From Ceratothoa steindachneri (Eukaryota > Arthropoda > Malacostraca > Isopoda > Cymothoidae), in assembly GCA_963969495.1 (NCBI GenBank), contig OZ018324.1:161999495-162063494 (forward strand): DNA of 64,000 bases, read 5' to 3'. Shown one piece after another: positions 11,342 through 24,000 of the stretch (positions are counted from its first letter, which is position 1; each line of letters opens with the position of its first letter). The translations under genes and the position numbers were made by a program. A model generated the notes under the pieces. That model had not been told where the DNA came from and did not search any database. It was given only the letters and a program-made list of their open reading frames with translations.

Positions 11342-11829
11342 AGAGTAGGCTACTCCTGATAATGAATTATGATAATTGATAAATTTTGGCTGCAAAAATA
11401 CAAAGTCCCTCACCTCTGGTGCCATCTCGGCAAAAGGGTATAACAATTCTGTCTAATTGTCCTCGTCCTCCACCTCATCTGTGTAATCTGAGGAGTCATC
11501 GAGCTGCGTGGGAACATCATCAATGTCTTCTTCCTCACTATCTTGCTCTACAGGGACAGACTTCCTACGCCTTGCACACTTTTTCTTCTCTCCTAATGTC
11601 TGCTTTTCAGCCGCTGCCTTCTTTTTTCCTATCTTCTTCCTTTTCTCTTGCCTTCATCCTCAGATCTGTAATGGCCTCCTCATTCTCAGTTAGAATGCAG
11701 GTCCGTACCATCTTACGTCCCTTTCCATAAGGACAAGGAACAGCCTTGAAAAACGGCCTGACACTCTCTGGGGTGATCTTTGGGGAAGCAAAGTTTGAGC
11801 TTCTAGGGCTTAGGGTGGCAGCATCAGCA

Positions 11830-12012
11830 GTGCTAGGGCCCAAGATGACAGAGTTAGGAGTACTAGGGCCCGGGATGGCAGGGTCAGCTGTTTTTAGGGC
11901 CTTGGGTGGCAGGGTCATTAGTGCTAGGGCCTGGGGTGGCAGGGTCAGCAGTTTTAGGGCCTGGGGTGGCAGGGTCATTAGTGCTAGGGCCTGGGGTGGC
12001 AGGGTCACTGGA
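11830..12012. repeat. 30-bp coding minisatellite in the transposase tail
   Basis: About six tandem units of a 30-bp sequence built on GCCTGGGGTGGCAGGGTCA. On the - strand they encode a 10-residue repeat of the type DPATPGPSTN in the Pro-rich linker of the pogo-like transposase. The unit length keeps the frame. Confidence 0.9.
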
Positions 12013-12818
12013 GGTACCAGGGTCTCCATAGGAGCAGGGTTCCATCATCACATCAGCAGGGGACAGGTCATCATCTGGATGCATGGGAGACGGATCAGGA
12101 AGGTCTACTTCTGAGTTATGGCCTTCAGCTAGTCCTTCCTCTCCATCAGAAGAAGTTGGAGTAACTTCTATTGCAAAATTCACAGGTGGTGCCGGTCGCT
12201 CTGTTACCTGTGCTCCTACAAATTCATAATCTGGGAAGATGTTGCGATTGATAGGCCAGATACAAGTTGACTTGAAACCACCGAGAATGTGGGGACGGGG
12301 GTACTGGCTTTAGTCTAAGACTCAGAGGCAAACTCTGGCAACTACTGCACTGTTATTAAAGAGACTAAACACATTCACATCCAATGGCTGAAGTTTATGT
12401 GTCGTATGCGGAGGCAAGGTAACAATCACGATACCATGCTTGATCGCAAACTCCACAACATGAATGTTCATGTGACATTCAGCATTTCCGTGATAAGAAT
12501 CTTGTCCTCTATAAAAGAATCACAATTCTCATGAAGATGCTGAAGTATCTGCACGAAACATTCCCTGTTCATCTAGCCATTAGGATGCAATATGCCTTTG
12601 GAACCGAAGATCGTGTTCCTCATGAAAGCTGGGTTCCAACGGCATCTGGGAATTATAAACAGTGGAGGGATGGACTGCCCCACAGCATTTATAATAACTA
12701 CAAACGTCATGGTGTCCTCTTTTTCCCGAGTTACCTGCATGGCTACTGGCTGACCCCTCGCACACACAACCTTAACAGGCTTCATATCTGTGAACAAAGA
12801 ACTTTTATCCAAATTGTA

Positions 12819-14073
12819 AAGGATTTTTCAACAGGGACGCTCGAGCTTTGTCAGGCGATAGTGGCCAGGTTGTTGAAGCGACATCTACCAACCTTATTGT
12901 GAACTGTTCAATAGTACTTGGCAAGTCACCTTAGGAGGTTATTGCGATGAAGAGCTTGTGGAAATCATCCAATGTTATTATCAAATTCAGTGCTCCGTTC
13001 GACAAACGTTGCGCGCATTACGTGATTTATATCCTCGCCACAATCGTCCTACCGAGTCCACTGTTCGACGCTTGGTGGCCAAATTCGAGGTAAAAGGGTC
13101 GATCAACAATTAGTCAACACCCGTACGTCGCCGAAACGCAAGGTCTGCTGAAAACATAGCTGCCGTAAATGAGAGTGTATGGGAAAATCCAAGGCAGTCA
13201 ATTTCTCGTCGTTCACAAGAACTTGGCCTTTCTGCGACTTCAGTTTGGCGAAGTATGCGTAGGGACTTGGGTCTGTACCCGTACAAAATCCAACTTACCA
13301 TAGACAACGCCGTGTGTTCGCTGATAAGGCTCTAGAGCAGTTGGAATTTGCCCCAAATTTCCCCCCAAATATCATCTTCAGCGACGAAGCCCATTTTTAG
13401 ATGAAGGGATTTGTGAACAAGCAAAATTGTAAGATTTAGGGCGAAAACAATCCACCTGAGATACACCAGCACCAATTGAATCTTAACAAAGTCACTGTTT
13501 GGTACGGACTTTCGTCTAACGGAAGCATCGGTCCGTATTTTTTTGAGAACGAAGATGGGATTGCCATAACCGTCAACGACTAGACCTACATATCGATGAT
13601 AATCAACTTCTTGTGGCATCAACTGGATTACATGCCTGATATGGATACTGACGACATGACGTTCCAACAAGACGGAACTACGTGCCACACTGCGTACGCC
13701 ACGATAGACAGTTTGCGGCGACGTCAACTGGCCACCGAGATCATGCGATTAAACGCCATTAGACTACTTTCTTTAGGGCTACCTCAAATCGCAGGTCTAT
13801 GCGAATAATACGCAAACAGTTGATGTCCTCAAAGTCAACATAACGAACACCATCCAGCAAATTCAGCCAGATTTATGCGACAAAGTCATCGAAAATTTGT
13901 CCTTCCAAATACGTTTCACCAAGCGAAGCCGCGGCAGACATTTGAACGACGTCATATTCCACACTTAATGCCATAAAATTTACTTCTAAATTAAAAATAA
14001 ATTTCGAGCATATATCACACACAACTTGTTCTATTTACATTTAAAAATCGAGCGAACTTATTGAAATACCCTT
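12819..14073 (+). mobile_element. Mariner nested in the pogo-like element
   Basis: A 1255-bp element with inverted ends AAGGATTTTTCAACAGGGAC at 12819 and, inward from 14073, AAGGGTATTTCAATAAGTTC, bordered by TA at 12817-12818 and 14074-14075. Taking out the element and one TA brings the interrupted pogo transposase back into frame across the join (LDRI then YNLD). That fixes the ends to the base and shows the mariner is younger. The length is typical of mariners. Confidence 0.92.
12920..13970 (+). pseudogene. Mariner transposase (SDE / FQQDG type), broken
   Basis: One frame runs from about 12940 (CDEELVEIIQCYYQ) through the first helix-turn-helix, a GSINN linker and the second HTH (SRRSQELGLSATSVWRSMRR, about 13201-13260) to YPYKIQLT. 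In the catalytic half, FSDEAHF (Asp codon 13383-13385) and FQQDGTTCHTA (Asp 13671-13673) are intact, and the third Asp remains in the TPLDYF motif (13762-13764). The spacer between the second and third is shortened by a deletion and frameshift after about 13710, so the acidic-residue spacing cannot be read. Stops occur at several places, including just after the second motif's HTH linker. The family cuts and pastes its own DNA at TA sites. Confidence 0.88.
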
Positions 14074-15682
14074 TATATCCGGTCCAGAGTGAATTCGTAC
14101 TTCTCCATAGCTAATGTGTAAGCCTTAAAGAAGGTTTCCACATTAACTTTGTTGAAGGCCACAATCCTGGCAATTAACATGCCTTCCGGAGCCTTGAACA
14201 CAAAGTTTGGATGAAGGTCCATGAACGAGTAGTACCAGTCTCTCGTTGCCATTCTGTCCTTCTCCCAGGCATCAGGGATGGTCTGGCTCCCACAAGCTTT
14301 GGCATACTGGTATACCATCCTTCGCACCTCGTTTATGGGCAGGCCATATAACATCTCGGCTGCTTGGATGGCATATTCCACTATGTGCAGCTCCTATTGT
14401 GGGGTGAAAACCCTATTATTAGGAGGCTGTACAGGCACATAAGTGACCCCGTGAGATAACTTCTTGGACCGATTAAAGGCATTCTGTAACAAAAGAAATG
14501 AATTAGGACTTAAAAGGCCTTACTAATAAAATAAAAAAAATAAAATATATAAATCTAGGCTAAAAAATAAAGTAAAAAAAATTAAATATGTTTCCGAAAA
14601 TGCTGGCAGACTTGCCTCTTAAATGCGGAAATGTTAAACGAGTCTGGAAACACAGAATACGGAAGTGAATTCCAGACCTTTGATGTAGCCTAAATGGGAT
14701 GAATGAATTTTGTAAACTTACCAAAAGAGTTGTTTTCTTGACTCCGAATTTCTCAGTGTCGCTTTGATGCTGCAATTGGTTGTAACCCGGTGCTTGAATG
14801 CAGCCTCCATGTTGGTATGGTTGAGCTGTTTGTCACTTTTACTGACATACTTGCAAGGCATGATGATCAGGCTTCGAAGAAGTCATTAGGCTAGATCTGA
14901 AAGAGTTAATGAGATTAGACATATGAATAGGTAAAGTTGAACCCTACCCAAAAACAAATTTCATGTTTTTAGTTTAAGAATTATTAGTCTTCTGTATTTT
15001 ATATTAGCAATTAGCTATATATTACAGTATATTTTACAGTATTTAAACCCTTATTAGTATTTTAAATAATTTTTTCATTCTAATAACCTAAGTCACTTAT
15101 ATAATAGTTAATTCATGTGTTTATAGCATAATGACACTGATATCGCATCATAATTCACTAAAAATCACCTTCAAATTTACGCACAAAAAAACACTGTTCC
15201 ACTTCATTTAAATGCACTAGTTCACCACCACCATTTATTTTCAGGCCAATACACATAATCAGTCACTTTTTGTTAAGTTTTTCCAAGTATTTCAAAGTAT
15301 ATGGAATTTTCAAAATTTCACGCATCGGTGTTCCCCACATGTTGGAGGTCGATGTTCTCCCGCACCACCTTTTTTTCACAACAATGCCATAGTAGCCACT
15401 TCAAAAGGACGCACTTCATTTAACTCGATAACATGTCAATATAGCTAAATATCGTAAGGAAACTTAATTCAAAACAATCACGCCATATTCACCGACGTGT
15501 GGTACTATATGTGAAGCGTGAAAATAACAACAGACATAGGAAAAATTAATTTTCTTACCTGGTAAACACAGATGTCGTGATGGCGGAAATCTCTTGCTCG
15601 CGTGTCGTTCACTGAGGATGGGTGCTGTGTTGGTAGTGAGCGGCGGCAGGTAATTTGAAATAGTTATCGTACCAGAGTATTG

Positions 15683-15706
15683 GGTCGGTGTTCCCCCTCC
15701 TCACCC
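15683..15706. repeat. Terminal inverted repeat (5' end) of the pogo-like element
   Basis: GGTCGGTGTTCCCCCTCCTC followed by ACCC; the complement of the 10401 end with several mismatches. TA follows at 15707-15708. Confidence 0.8.
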
Positions 15707-15949
15707 TACAACGGACTATTCTGGAAAGACTGGTTGCACCTGAACGGGCTAGGTTCGGCAAGAATAATAAGAAGACGTTGAAATAATGCTTTGGTAAATT
15801 TGAGGACAAGATTGAATCAGAGATTTGGGAAAACAGAAGAGTCTTGTTCGCAACAAGGTAATAATAGTGCACAAAATGTAAGTTTGGAAACCTAAGTTAA
15901 AGTTCATACCTTTACACAAACGTGCAGTTTGAGGAACGAGATCAATAAA

Positions 15950-18000
15950 TCGAAGATTTTGATACTATCTCAGTTACAGACATAATAGATTGTAAAAAGG
16001 GGCATTATTACAAATTTTTCATCGGGATAGGTGTAGAGGAATCAGTGGAGGTGTTGCTTTATACATAAATTACCACTTATTCGTGATAATGCATACATCA
16101 ATCAAGATAGTATGTCTGAGATTTTAACTATACAGATCTTGAGGAATATTAATAAAATATACTTTGTTGTGGTCTATAGGCAACCAAGGCAAAAGGATAA
16201 GGTATTATTATTTTTTAAACGCTTTTGGCTTTAATTACACAAAATTCATGGGTATATGGAGTGAATTTATTTTTTAAATGTAGAATTTCATAATAAAATG
16301 AGAGAGAAGTAAAAATAGACTTCACAAACTTATAAATGATAATTTCATAGATCATAAAGTAGACGAGTCGACACTCAAACAAATACCTGGACTTAGTTAT
16401 GACAGATTAAAAGAAAATAATAGAAGGATACACTTTGGTAAAACACTTGGGAATATCCATCAAAACATAATTTGATTCAATCTAAATATTTGAAAAAAAA
16501 GTGTAATAAGATCTCTCACCTTATCTCGAACTTTAAATCTTATAATTTTTTTAATCTTTTTTGTTCCCACTTCAAACTTTTAAAGTGGGAGGAAAATTTA
16601 AACGATGAGATTACCCCAGCATATGTGTAATTCATTTAAGCTCTAGTTTTTTCTATAAATAAGGAAATTGTGCACTATAAACTATGAGGTTATAATAAAT
16701 CAAACCAGTTATAGTGGATAAATAGTGAGATCAAAACGTGCAGAAGGGAACGTAACTGATTATATAAAACTTTGAAGCCAAAAATTTTGTTGAAAATTGA
16801 AATTATCAATTAACTATTTAATCATGAAAAAGCGTCAACCAAATTGATTTTTATAGATATTTAAATAATTGTAAGCCAATTAGAGTGTATTGATCATCTT
16901 TCGGATACAAATGGTTTCCTTTGTGGAGATTCAAACTACCTTGTGAAAACATTATATTAACATTTCGCGAATGTTTTTACCGCCAAAGATACAAATAACT
17001 TACCTACAATAAAAGAGTTTTTATATTAAGAAAATGAAAATTTCTGAAGGACTGGGCCCAGATAAAATCTATCCGATCTACCTTTCAGAAATAGGAAGCG
17101 AACCGTAAAAACTCTTTTAATTTTTTTTAAAAAGTATATTAGCATGGAAATAGTTCTTATAGCGTTAAAAGATACAAATCTAAAAGCAACTTTCAAAATA
17201 TGATATAATTACTGACCCTAGAAATATTTACCTCGGCTCCATTACTTTGGTCGTTGATAAACTCTTGGAGTTTAGGATTGTGGAACATCTGGAGGCAAAT
17301 GAATGACACACACACGGCTTTCGAAGCAAACCCTCATGATTAACTAATTTGCTTCATTTTATCACCCAATGATAGCTTCACTTGATCAATTTAAAGCTTT
17401 GAATAAGGTTTATCTCGACACTCTTACAATATGGGAAGTTAATTTTTAAACGCAATCGACACGAAAAAAGATTTAGGTGTATTAATCTCGAAAAAGAAAA
17501 ATAATAATGCACTGTAGCTTGAAAAAAGAAAAAAAAAATTCTAGGATACATATGCATTTCAAATGTTTCTACATATATGTAGAGTAAAATAACATAGTGA
17601 TATTGGAACACGTTCAGCATCGAACGAGAAAATAATTCCCTGGACTTAAAAATAGATCGTACGAAGACTGCGGCACCTCGCCTTACTTTCCCTGGAAAAG
17701 TAATCTACGGATTTATTAATATAAATTATGACTGGAGATTTAAGCAAATAACTGCGCAACCACTAGCAAATTGGTTTCTAACTCACTACAAATAATTAGG
17801 TTTAAGAAAAGAATCGATAAACATTATTTTAAAACAAGATCTTACAGAAATAAAAGTGGTGAAACTAATTCTTTACCCATATTCTCTCTTCCTTTTACCT
17901 GTCCACATATCATTTCCACCCATTCTTCTCTTTTATTTAACTATCCTCGTTAGTGTTTTACCTGCTTATTAATTCGGTAATTAGTAAAATATTAACAGAA
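15950..18000 (+). mobile_element. CR1-like LINE, heavily decayed (EN and RT traces)
   Basis: No long open frame survives, but motifs appear in the right order on one strand. Endonuclease traces ISGGVALYI and KIYFVVVYRQP lie at about 16035-16190. The RT entry GPDKIYPIYLSEIGSEP is at about 17055-17108. DKLLEFRIVEHLEANE is at about 17257-17305. FRSKPS then LTNLLHF is near 17320-17360. A YLD trace is near 17405, KKDLGVLIS at about 17465-17490, and LEHVQHRTRK then PGLKNRSYED at about 17605-17665. Each has a clear counterpart in the better-preserved CR1-like LINE at 51.4-53.8 kb. The xxDD block was not found. The edges are approximate. Confidence 0.72.
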
Positions 18001-18613
18001 TGGCTGTTGTGAATCCTTTCACCACAATATGCTGCAGCATTTATCGACAAGTACCTTCGTGAAACTAAATTCATGCACAGTTTCCTAATAGATTTCAACT
18101 CTGCATAAAGCGTTGCATTATCTCCTAAAGAATGAATGACTTAAACCTAATTAAAGAGTTCGAGTTACTTCTGAAAATTTCACGCAGATGTCGATACAAG
18201 TTCCTCTATCTTTCGCATAGAACAATACCGGCACCTATTTGATCATTGTTATTTGGGTGGACACAAATGTCAAAAGGTTCGATTTTGCCACACATATAAA
18301 ACCTGATTGATAAAGAAAATAATCATCTCAGAATGCAAACATAGCAACCAGTAAAAATCGAAGGATATTTTAATTTAAAACGACAACACACGAAGTCATA
18401 TCCCACAGAGAGTTTGTAAGAAAGTGTTGAAGATAGTAAATGAAAATGTGTGGAAGATATGTATAGATCCCCTAGATCTTATGGCAGTCATTTGGGTTGT
18501 GAAGACGAGCAATTCTCCTTGTGTCAGTTTAAGGATACTGTCCCAAGTTACACTTTACCTGCTTTTATGGAGAACAAATAAAGGGTTTCACGTTTCGGGA
18601 GCGGCGTAATAGA

Positions 18614-18698
18614 ACTTGCCCTTTTTGTTCCCTTTTTGTTCCCTGTTGTTTTGTGCCCTTTTGTTTTGTGCCCCTTTGTTTTGGGCCCCTTTTGTTCG
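18614..18698. repeat. Degenerate minisatellite (TTTTGTKCCC-type units)
   Basis: Seven or so 11-16-bp units alternating TTTTGTTCCC and TTTTGTGCCC. On the other strand they read as a GTKQ-type peptide repeat. I see no gene context. Confidence 0.8.
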
Positions 18699-20516
18699 TG
18701 ATAAATAGGGTTTTAGGGAAAAGAGCGACGGTAATCAATAATAGGGAGATCAAACAATCCAGACGAGGGTCAGATGATGCGAATATAATGACCGAGTCCC
18801 TGTAGCTATTTGGTCTGTTAATTAGAATAATGATTAGGATGGGGCGGAAGCAAGGGTAGCAGTCACCAAGCAATCGTAAACATGCGAGAGGAGACAAATG
18901 TGAGAAGGGGAGAATGATGGCAAACAGTTTTCGTTAAGGTGGTTGTAGACAATGAAATAAAAGAGATAATGGAGTGAATAAATGACCAGTCAAATATAAA
19001 AAATAAGCACTAAAGCTGATGAATGTAAAGTGGGTTTTTTCCCCTCTTTCTCCTACCGCACACACTAAAACGAACACCCACGAGTAACCTATTTTACTAT
19101 GCATTGAAATTCAATCGCAATGAATAAATAAATAGAAAAGTAAAAGTTGAACGTCGAATTACAAATAATATTCAAACAGATATCGACATTCAAGAAATAA
19201 AGTATGACGTTTAACGACATCTGACAACTGCATCGTTAACTCTAACAGTCAAAATTGTAAATCAGATCGAGGCATAATACGTCATAAGTTACATTATGCT
19301 CTTCTAAACTCACTTAAATAAACTACAAATTAATGATGAATATTAACAGATAATTTTAATGGTCACCAAAATAAAAGCAATTTTTTCATCGAGCCTAGCG
19401 AACAATTATCCACCAAACCCGTATAGAAGATCTAGATATGAGTGATAACATTGACTTTGATACTCTCCCTAACGGCAAGCTAAGGGGCAAGGGATGTATA
19501 AGACTATTATCATCCGAAGCTCGCTCAAAATTAGGTTCGTCATCGGGGATGATGCGCTCATTAATATCTTACACCCTTGCCTATATGTTATTCCTTGGCT
19601 CACGCCGAGTCGAGACACAGAGGAAGTCATATTTGTTTGCCTTTGTACACTGCATTCCACAGCTTAGCAAAGTAAATATGGTTTTTGATAAAAGCACATA
19701 ATTCAGATTGTAGATGAGGATGCTACCTCCCCACTTTTCACTGACAAATAGGCAGTTTCCACCTATTTTCCTTAGACATAAATACACAATTTCTCCCTTA
19801 TCGAGAGACAATATACCATATGACATCAATGAGGACAAATCTACCCATTTCTGTTCACACGCCATCCATCCAACAAGGGAGGACTTAAAATAATCTAGAT
19901 CCCTCAGTTCACTTCATCAACCATTCCTCGATGGACAAACACACGTTCACAAATGGAATTAACATTAGGAATGATATGTCTTTCACATTCCCGTTCACAT
20001 ATCTTCCGTCTACCGAGGAAGGACTTAAATTCACCTAAGTCCACTCAGTTAACCATACCAAGCAGTCATCGTTGGATGGGTGGACGGACACACAATCAGA
20101 TAGACACAATCTTGATCCGCACCTTAATTCCTCTTCTTGTCATCTGCGTCCACAATAATTTCATTACGCTCCATTCAACAAATAAGGAATTTTAAATCGC
20201 CTAAGTCCCCTTATTTGTATCGTCAAGCATTGTTAACATCTGCTTTAATAGAGATCACTCACTTCTCATTCTCGATCTTACTTCATTTTTGTTACAGTCG
20301 AGAATTCTGTTCATTATAAACTAGTGTTGTAAATCACACCTCATTCAAGCTGCCTTTCAAGAGGGTAAATTTGAGTCTATTAGCCGAATTGCTTTAAAGA
20401 ATTCTTGCCCAATAAGATAAAAGCCCAGCAATGGCAGATAAAGAAGTTCGAGAGGAGCGTTAAAAAGTGGAATTAACATAAATCGATCTAAAAGAGTGAC
20501 CATCCTACGCACACAC

Positions 20517-20518
<2 letters not shown>

Positions 20519-20582
<64 letters not shown>
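20519..20582. repeat. (AT)32 microsatellite
   Basis: Uninterrupted AT dinucleotide run of about 64 bp. Confidence 0.97.
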
Positions 20583-20584
<2 letters not shown>

Positions 20585-20638
20585 AAAGAAGTGCAGTAAC
20601 ATACATGTGAATGCAGGAAAGAAACCATAATGATAGGA

Positions 20639-21025
20639 TCAATTTATTCGCGTAAATATGTTTAGATGGAAACCTCTGTCATCGTCAATCGCTGGAAGAA
20701 TAATGAAAAAAAAGAGATGCAAAGTTTCCGGACACACAAATTTACAAGTTGGAATCTGATTAAAGGGGGCCGTATCGGGAGCAGCGGCATTTTTGAGTAA
20801 AGGAAGTATAAAATTCTTAATAATCAATGGATTAGTGTTAAATTGGCCATCGGAAGTATTAAAATTGCTCGCTTTTCCGATGGCGAAAAGCAAGCCTGGT
20901 AGCCATTTACCCAGAATCTGAGAAGATACCCTTCGTTCAGATCTTGTTGAACAAAGATAACTAAATGTCTTTGCTGTACTCACACACGTATATAAACATG
21001 ACGTACGGGACGTCGGTGAAACCAA
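20639..21025 (-). other. Open frame of 128 codons, not recognised
   Basis: A minus-strand open frame starting MVSPTSRTSCLYTC with no motif I can place. It sits just downstream of the I-type LINE copy on the same strand but does not align by eye with the RT of the other copies. Probably chance or a relic; listed because it is one of the longer open frames outside transposon genes. Confidence 0.2.
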
Positions 21026-21099
21026 TGGTTCTCTCCCAGCACAGAGGGAAGGAAAACACAGCTCACTTATCGTAAGAGTGTCGTTAAAGGGTTCTCGGC

Positions 21100-24000
21100 A
21101 TATGAAAGTAAAATCAAGTCGTCAGCCTTTGGTAAAGTTGTGACTTACTATAAATGCAGGCATATCGCTTCTCTCTGATGGCCGTCTCATACTCTGCCAA
21201 CTACAAGAGAATTAAGTGGCGTACCAAACGGCCAGACCTCCATGTAATAATAGTTATGTAGGAGATAAGGCCCCACCCCTTGGATATAGGGTTGAAAGGC
21301 ATAACTCAAGAGGGTGGGTATGGTGGAAGCGGCCAACATGGTATGCAGAATACAGACCATGCTCTTCTACAGCTCCTACCAAAGAGCGTGTTTTGTTAGA
21401 AAGATGCAGGTGTCATCATCGACATAGACCTTTACGGGAATGCCCTTGATCCCTTGGAAGAAGAATTCAAAAACTGTTGGACGCCGAGGGCGCAGTATAA
21501 TTCGAGGGATTACTGGAAAAGAATGAACTCAGCGTGCAAGTCTTTTTCTCCTCTTTCTCTCACCCCCTCCTTGAACCATTTGGCTGCTAGGGCGGCTCTT
21601 GGGTCGAAATTCCATATTTCTTTGGAGCAGACGATTTTTCAAATCACTCTGTCCAAACTTAGATAGGAGTAAGAGAGAAGATTCTCTCTTGTTCCTACTT
21701 TCCTTTTAGGAGTAGAATTTAACAGTCTCAGGGTTGGCTTTAATACCAGTTTCGCTGCAATGAGCTCTGTCTTTCAACGTGCCTCGATAAGTTACGAGCT
21801 TTGATGTTGATTACATCGAGATGGTCCATCCCGAGATCGAAAACCAGTCTGCAGACACCGTAGTCCCGTTGTTATACTTTATCGCTCTGGCAAGGGAGGG
21901 CCACTTGGAGGGGAAGGTAGATAGATGACTGGTGGGAGGAAAATCAGGGAGGTCTTAGGAATGAGGAAGAGAAAGATCGAAAAGCATATCAAATATAGCA
22001 CCTACCTCATATTCACAATAATCGACACCCACTGGTCATAGAACCATTTATTCTTACTATATAACTCTCTCTTCCTTGCTGGAGGATGACGAAAGACCCC
22101 CCTCACTCTGTTTCATAGCTGTAAGAGCACAAAACTTCCTGGTGCGAGTAAATTATTGAGTCAATTTCCATACCCGATGCCCAGGTTCAATTGAAAAACT
22201 GGTCTTCCAGGGCGTACTTACTCTCACCATTAAAGCGAGACCAGGATGTTTGCGCGAGGTCGTGGAGTTGAGGATGAGTTTATCCAGGTGAATGTTCGTG
22301 CCAGTACTGCTATCAGTTCTACCACGGGTGGCGCACGGGACAGCTATAAACCACAGAAGGATTTCACGAGTATAGGCAGAGTTACTGCGATTGTAGGCCT
22401 CTAAGGAGCAAAAGTGGAGGTAGCTTTCTTAACTTGAGATGTTGAGAAAGTACTTGGTCCTACAGAACATTTACCTGGGTTGTATAAACGAAATTCCTTT
22501 CACATCTTGGACCGACATGAGCTCCTTCAAAAATGCGACTCACAATATTTCGACGAAGCAGGGTGGCCACCCGTCACAATTTTCATAATTGGCCTGGCAT
22601 GACAGTTTTGATACCATTGCATTAAAGCATTTATTATAGATTTCGGGTTGCCAGACCTAGTAGGTCAACATATTCTATAAGTATGGCCAAAGTTGTTGCA
22701 GTGACACTACCCCGCTGTAAAGAAACGAATACCTTCATGCAGTAAAGATACTAGGCAACTCGCACCGACTCTAAAGCTTGTCTTGATCGAACGTGATATA
22801 GTGTAGAAGGTGGTATCGAAGCTCACGCCATCACTTTTTCCTCATCATCCACTCAACTTTACTCCCCTTTTCACTCCCCACCACCACGGGTCGGAAGGCT
22901 CTTCCGCGGTGTCTTCTAGCGACTAGTCAAAGAGTTCCCTTGAATAAACTACTCTATTAACGAAGTTCATGATTGAGTGCGGGGTTTTCTAGCACAAGAG
23001 AAACATCAAGCGTCCGAAGATCGCTCAAAGTGGTTGCCTTGAAACTTTGATAGGGTCAACCTTATTCATCAGAAAGCATCCTTCCGAGAAACGGATGCTT
23101 CGATTCACTACCATGAATTTATCTTAAGCTAGACGATGATGGAATATGTGTCCCCTGAAACACATATTGCCATCAGTGGCACACTCAGCATGAAATATTA
23201 AGGCCGGCGGGGTGGAGGACGCTGGCTAACCTTTCAATCAGAGGCTTTTACGGCACTGAGGCTCCACCCATTTTGATATTAGATGACTTTGAATTTTGGC
23301 GTTCGCCTTTTCTGGACGAGAGCGCTTCAAGCACAGAGACTAGCATTGGCTTGGTGACCTTTCAATTTGGCAAGGGACCCGTTTGTCACAAAGATCCACC
23401 GGGAAGGAGAGGCTATCCTAGTATTTTTGTTTATTACTGTCTATTTGGGGGTGGAGGAGGACGGAGTATGCATCCTTCTTTAATTCCCTCCCCTTCGGCA
23501 ATCTGAATCAGAGTGCCTTCTAAAAAAGGGTGAAGCGGCCGCCTGTCAAGCTCGGTCGGAAGAAGGAGAGCCATCCTCTCCCTTTGTATCATCTGTGAGT
23601 CGTGTCTACTTGGATCTGATGTGGTCGTGGATTTAAGACTTTCAACTTCTAAAGAAATCTATGCCGTCTGAGGTGAAGATGTTGTGGGGATGCTGAAGGC
23701 GCCTCCATCGAGAGGCTGGAGATTTGAGCTAGGTATATTCAAATCATTGGTTTATCATTCGTCCATAAGTCACGGCGATGGGGGCATTCATTTGCATATT
23801 ATTGGAATGAATCTCCTTGGGTTACCTTGCCCTCACCCAGAACAAGATGTACGAGGCCTCACTTGAGAGTGGCTCTTCTCTCCAACTGATCGTTTAGCTA
23901 TAAATTTATCCTGGAATTGTGGCGATGTCGAAGATTTTTAAACCGAACAAATGCTTTTAAGCAAGATATTATGACCTCCTAATGGTTTGAGGTCAGTATC

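Larger units (their letters stand above)
10957..14861 (-). pseudogene. pogo-like transposase, split by a mariner and decayed
   Basis: Reading leftward, exon 1 (14861-14722) starts MPCKYVSKSDKQ and holds a pipsqueak-type helix-turn-helix, with a frame slip before KFGVKKTTLL. It ends at a clean GTAAGT donor. The intron (14721-14484) closes with TTTTGTTACAG. Exon 2 carries the second DNA-binding domain (GLPINEVRRMVYQYAKACG, about 14340-14285) down to LDRI at 14076, where the mariner is inserted. It resumes at 12816 with YNLD, the first catalytic Asp, and IPPLFIIPR. Around 12440-12490 the second catalytic Asp is lost by an apparent one-base deletion. HKLQPLDVNVFSLF (about 12400-12360) keeps the third. 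A Pro/Thr repeat tail and a C-terminal domain beginning GDFVLAEPKL (about 11255) follow, ending at 10957. It is not functional as read. Confidence 0.85.
10401..15706 (-). mobile_element. pogo-like DNA transposon (psq/CENP-B HTH, DDE), interrupted by a mariner
   Basis: The terminal inverted repeats are AGGTGGAATGGAGGAACACC at 10401 and, on the other strand from 15706, GGGTGAGGAGGGGGAACACC. Each is bordered by TA (10399-10400, 15707-15708), the target duplication of the Tc1/mariner/pogo superfamily. The core GGTCGGTGTTCC or its complement recurs inside both ends (about 10415, 10560, 10583, 10606; 15326, 15348, 15682). The element is 5.3 kb, about 4.05 kb without the nested mariner at 12819-14073. 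It encodes one multi-exon transposase on the - strand. Terminal and subterminal motifs, domain order and TA sites agree, so the class is secure and the subfamily is not. Confidence 0.88.
18000..20638. other. Intergenic with weak internal repeats
   Basis: No domain recognised. Besides the minisatellite at 18614-18698, three loosely similar segments sharing GGACTTAAA followed by CTAAGTCC or its variants occur near 19878, 20020 and 20182, spaced about 140-160 bp, which suggests an eroded tandem repeat. A (TA)n array follows at 20519. Confidence 0.4.

Noticed and set aside
11607..12114. Plus-strand frame at 11746-12114 with Gly/Arg/Ala-rich repeats as a separate gene
   Set aside because: It is the antisense of the Pro-rich repeat tail of the pogo-like transposase, which is the coding strand by domain order.
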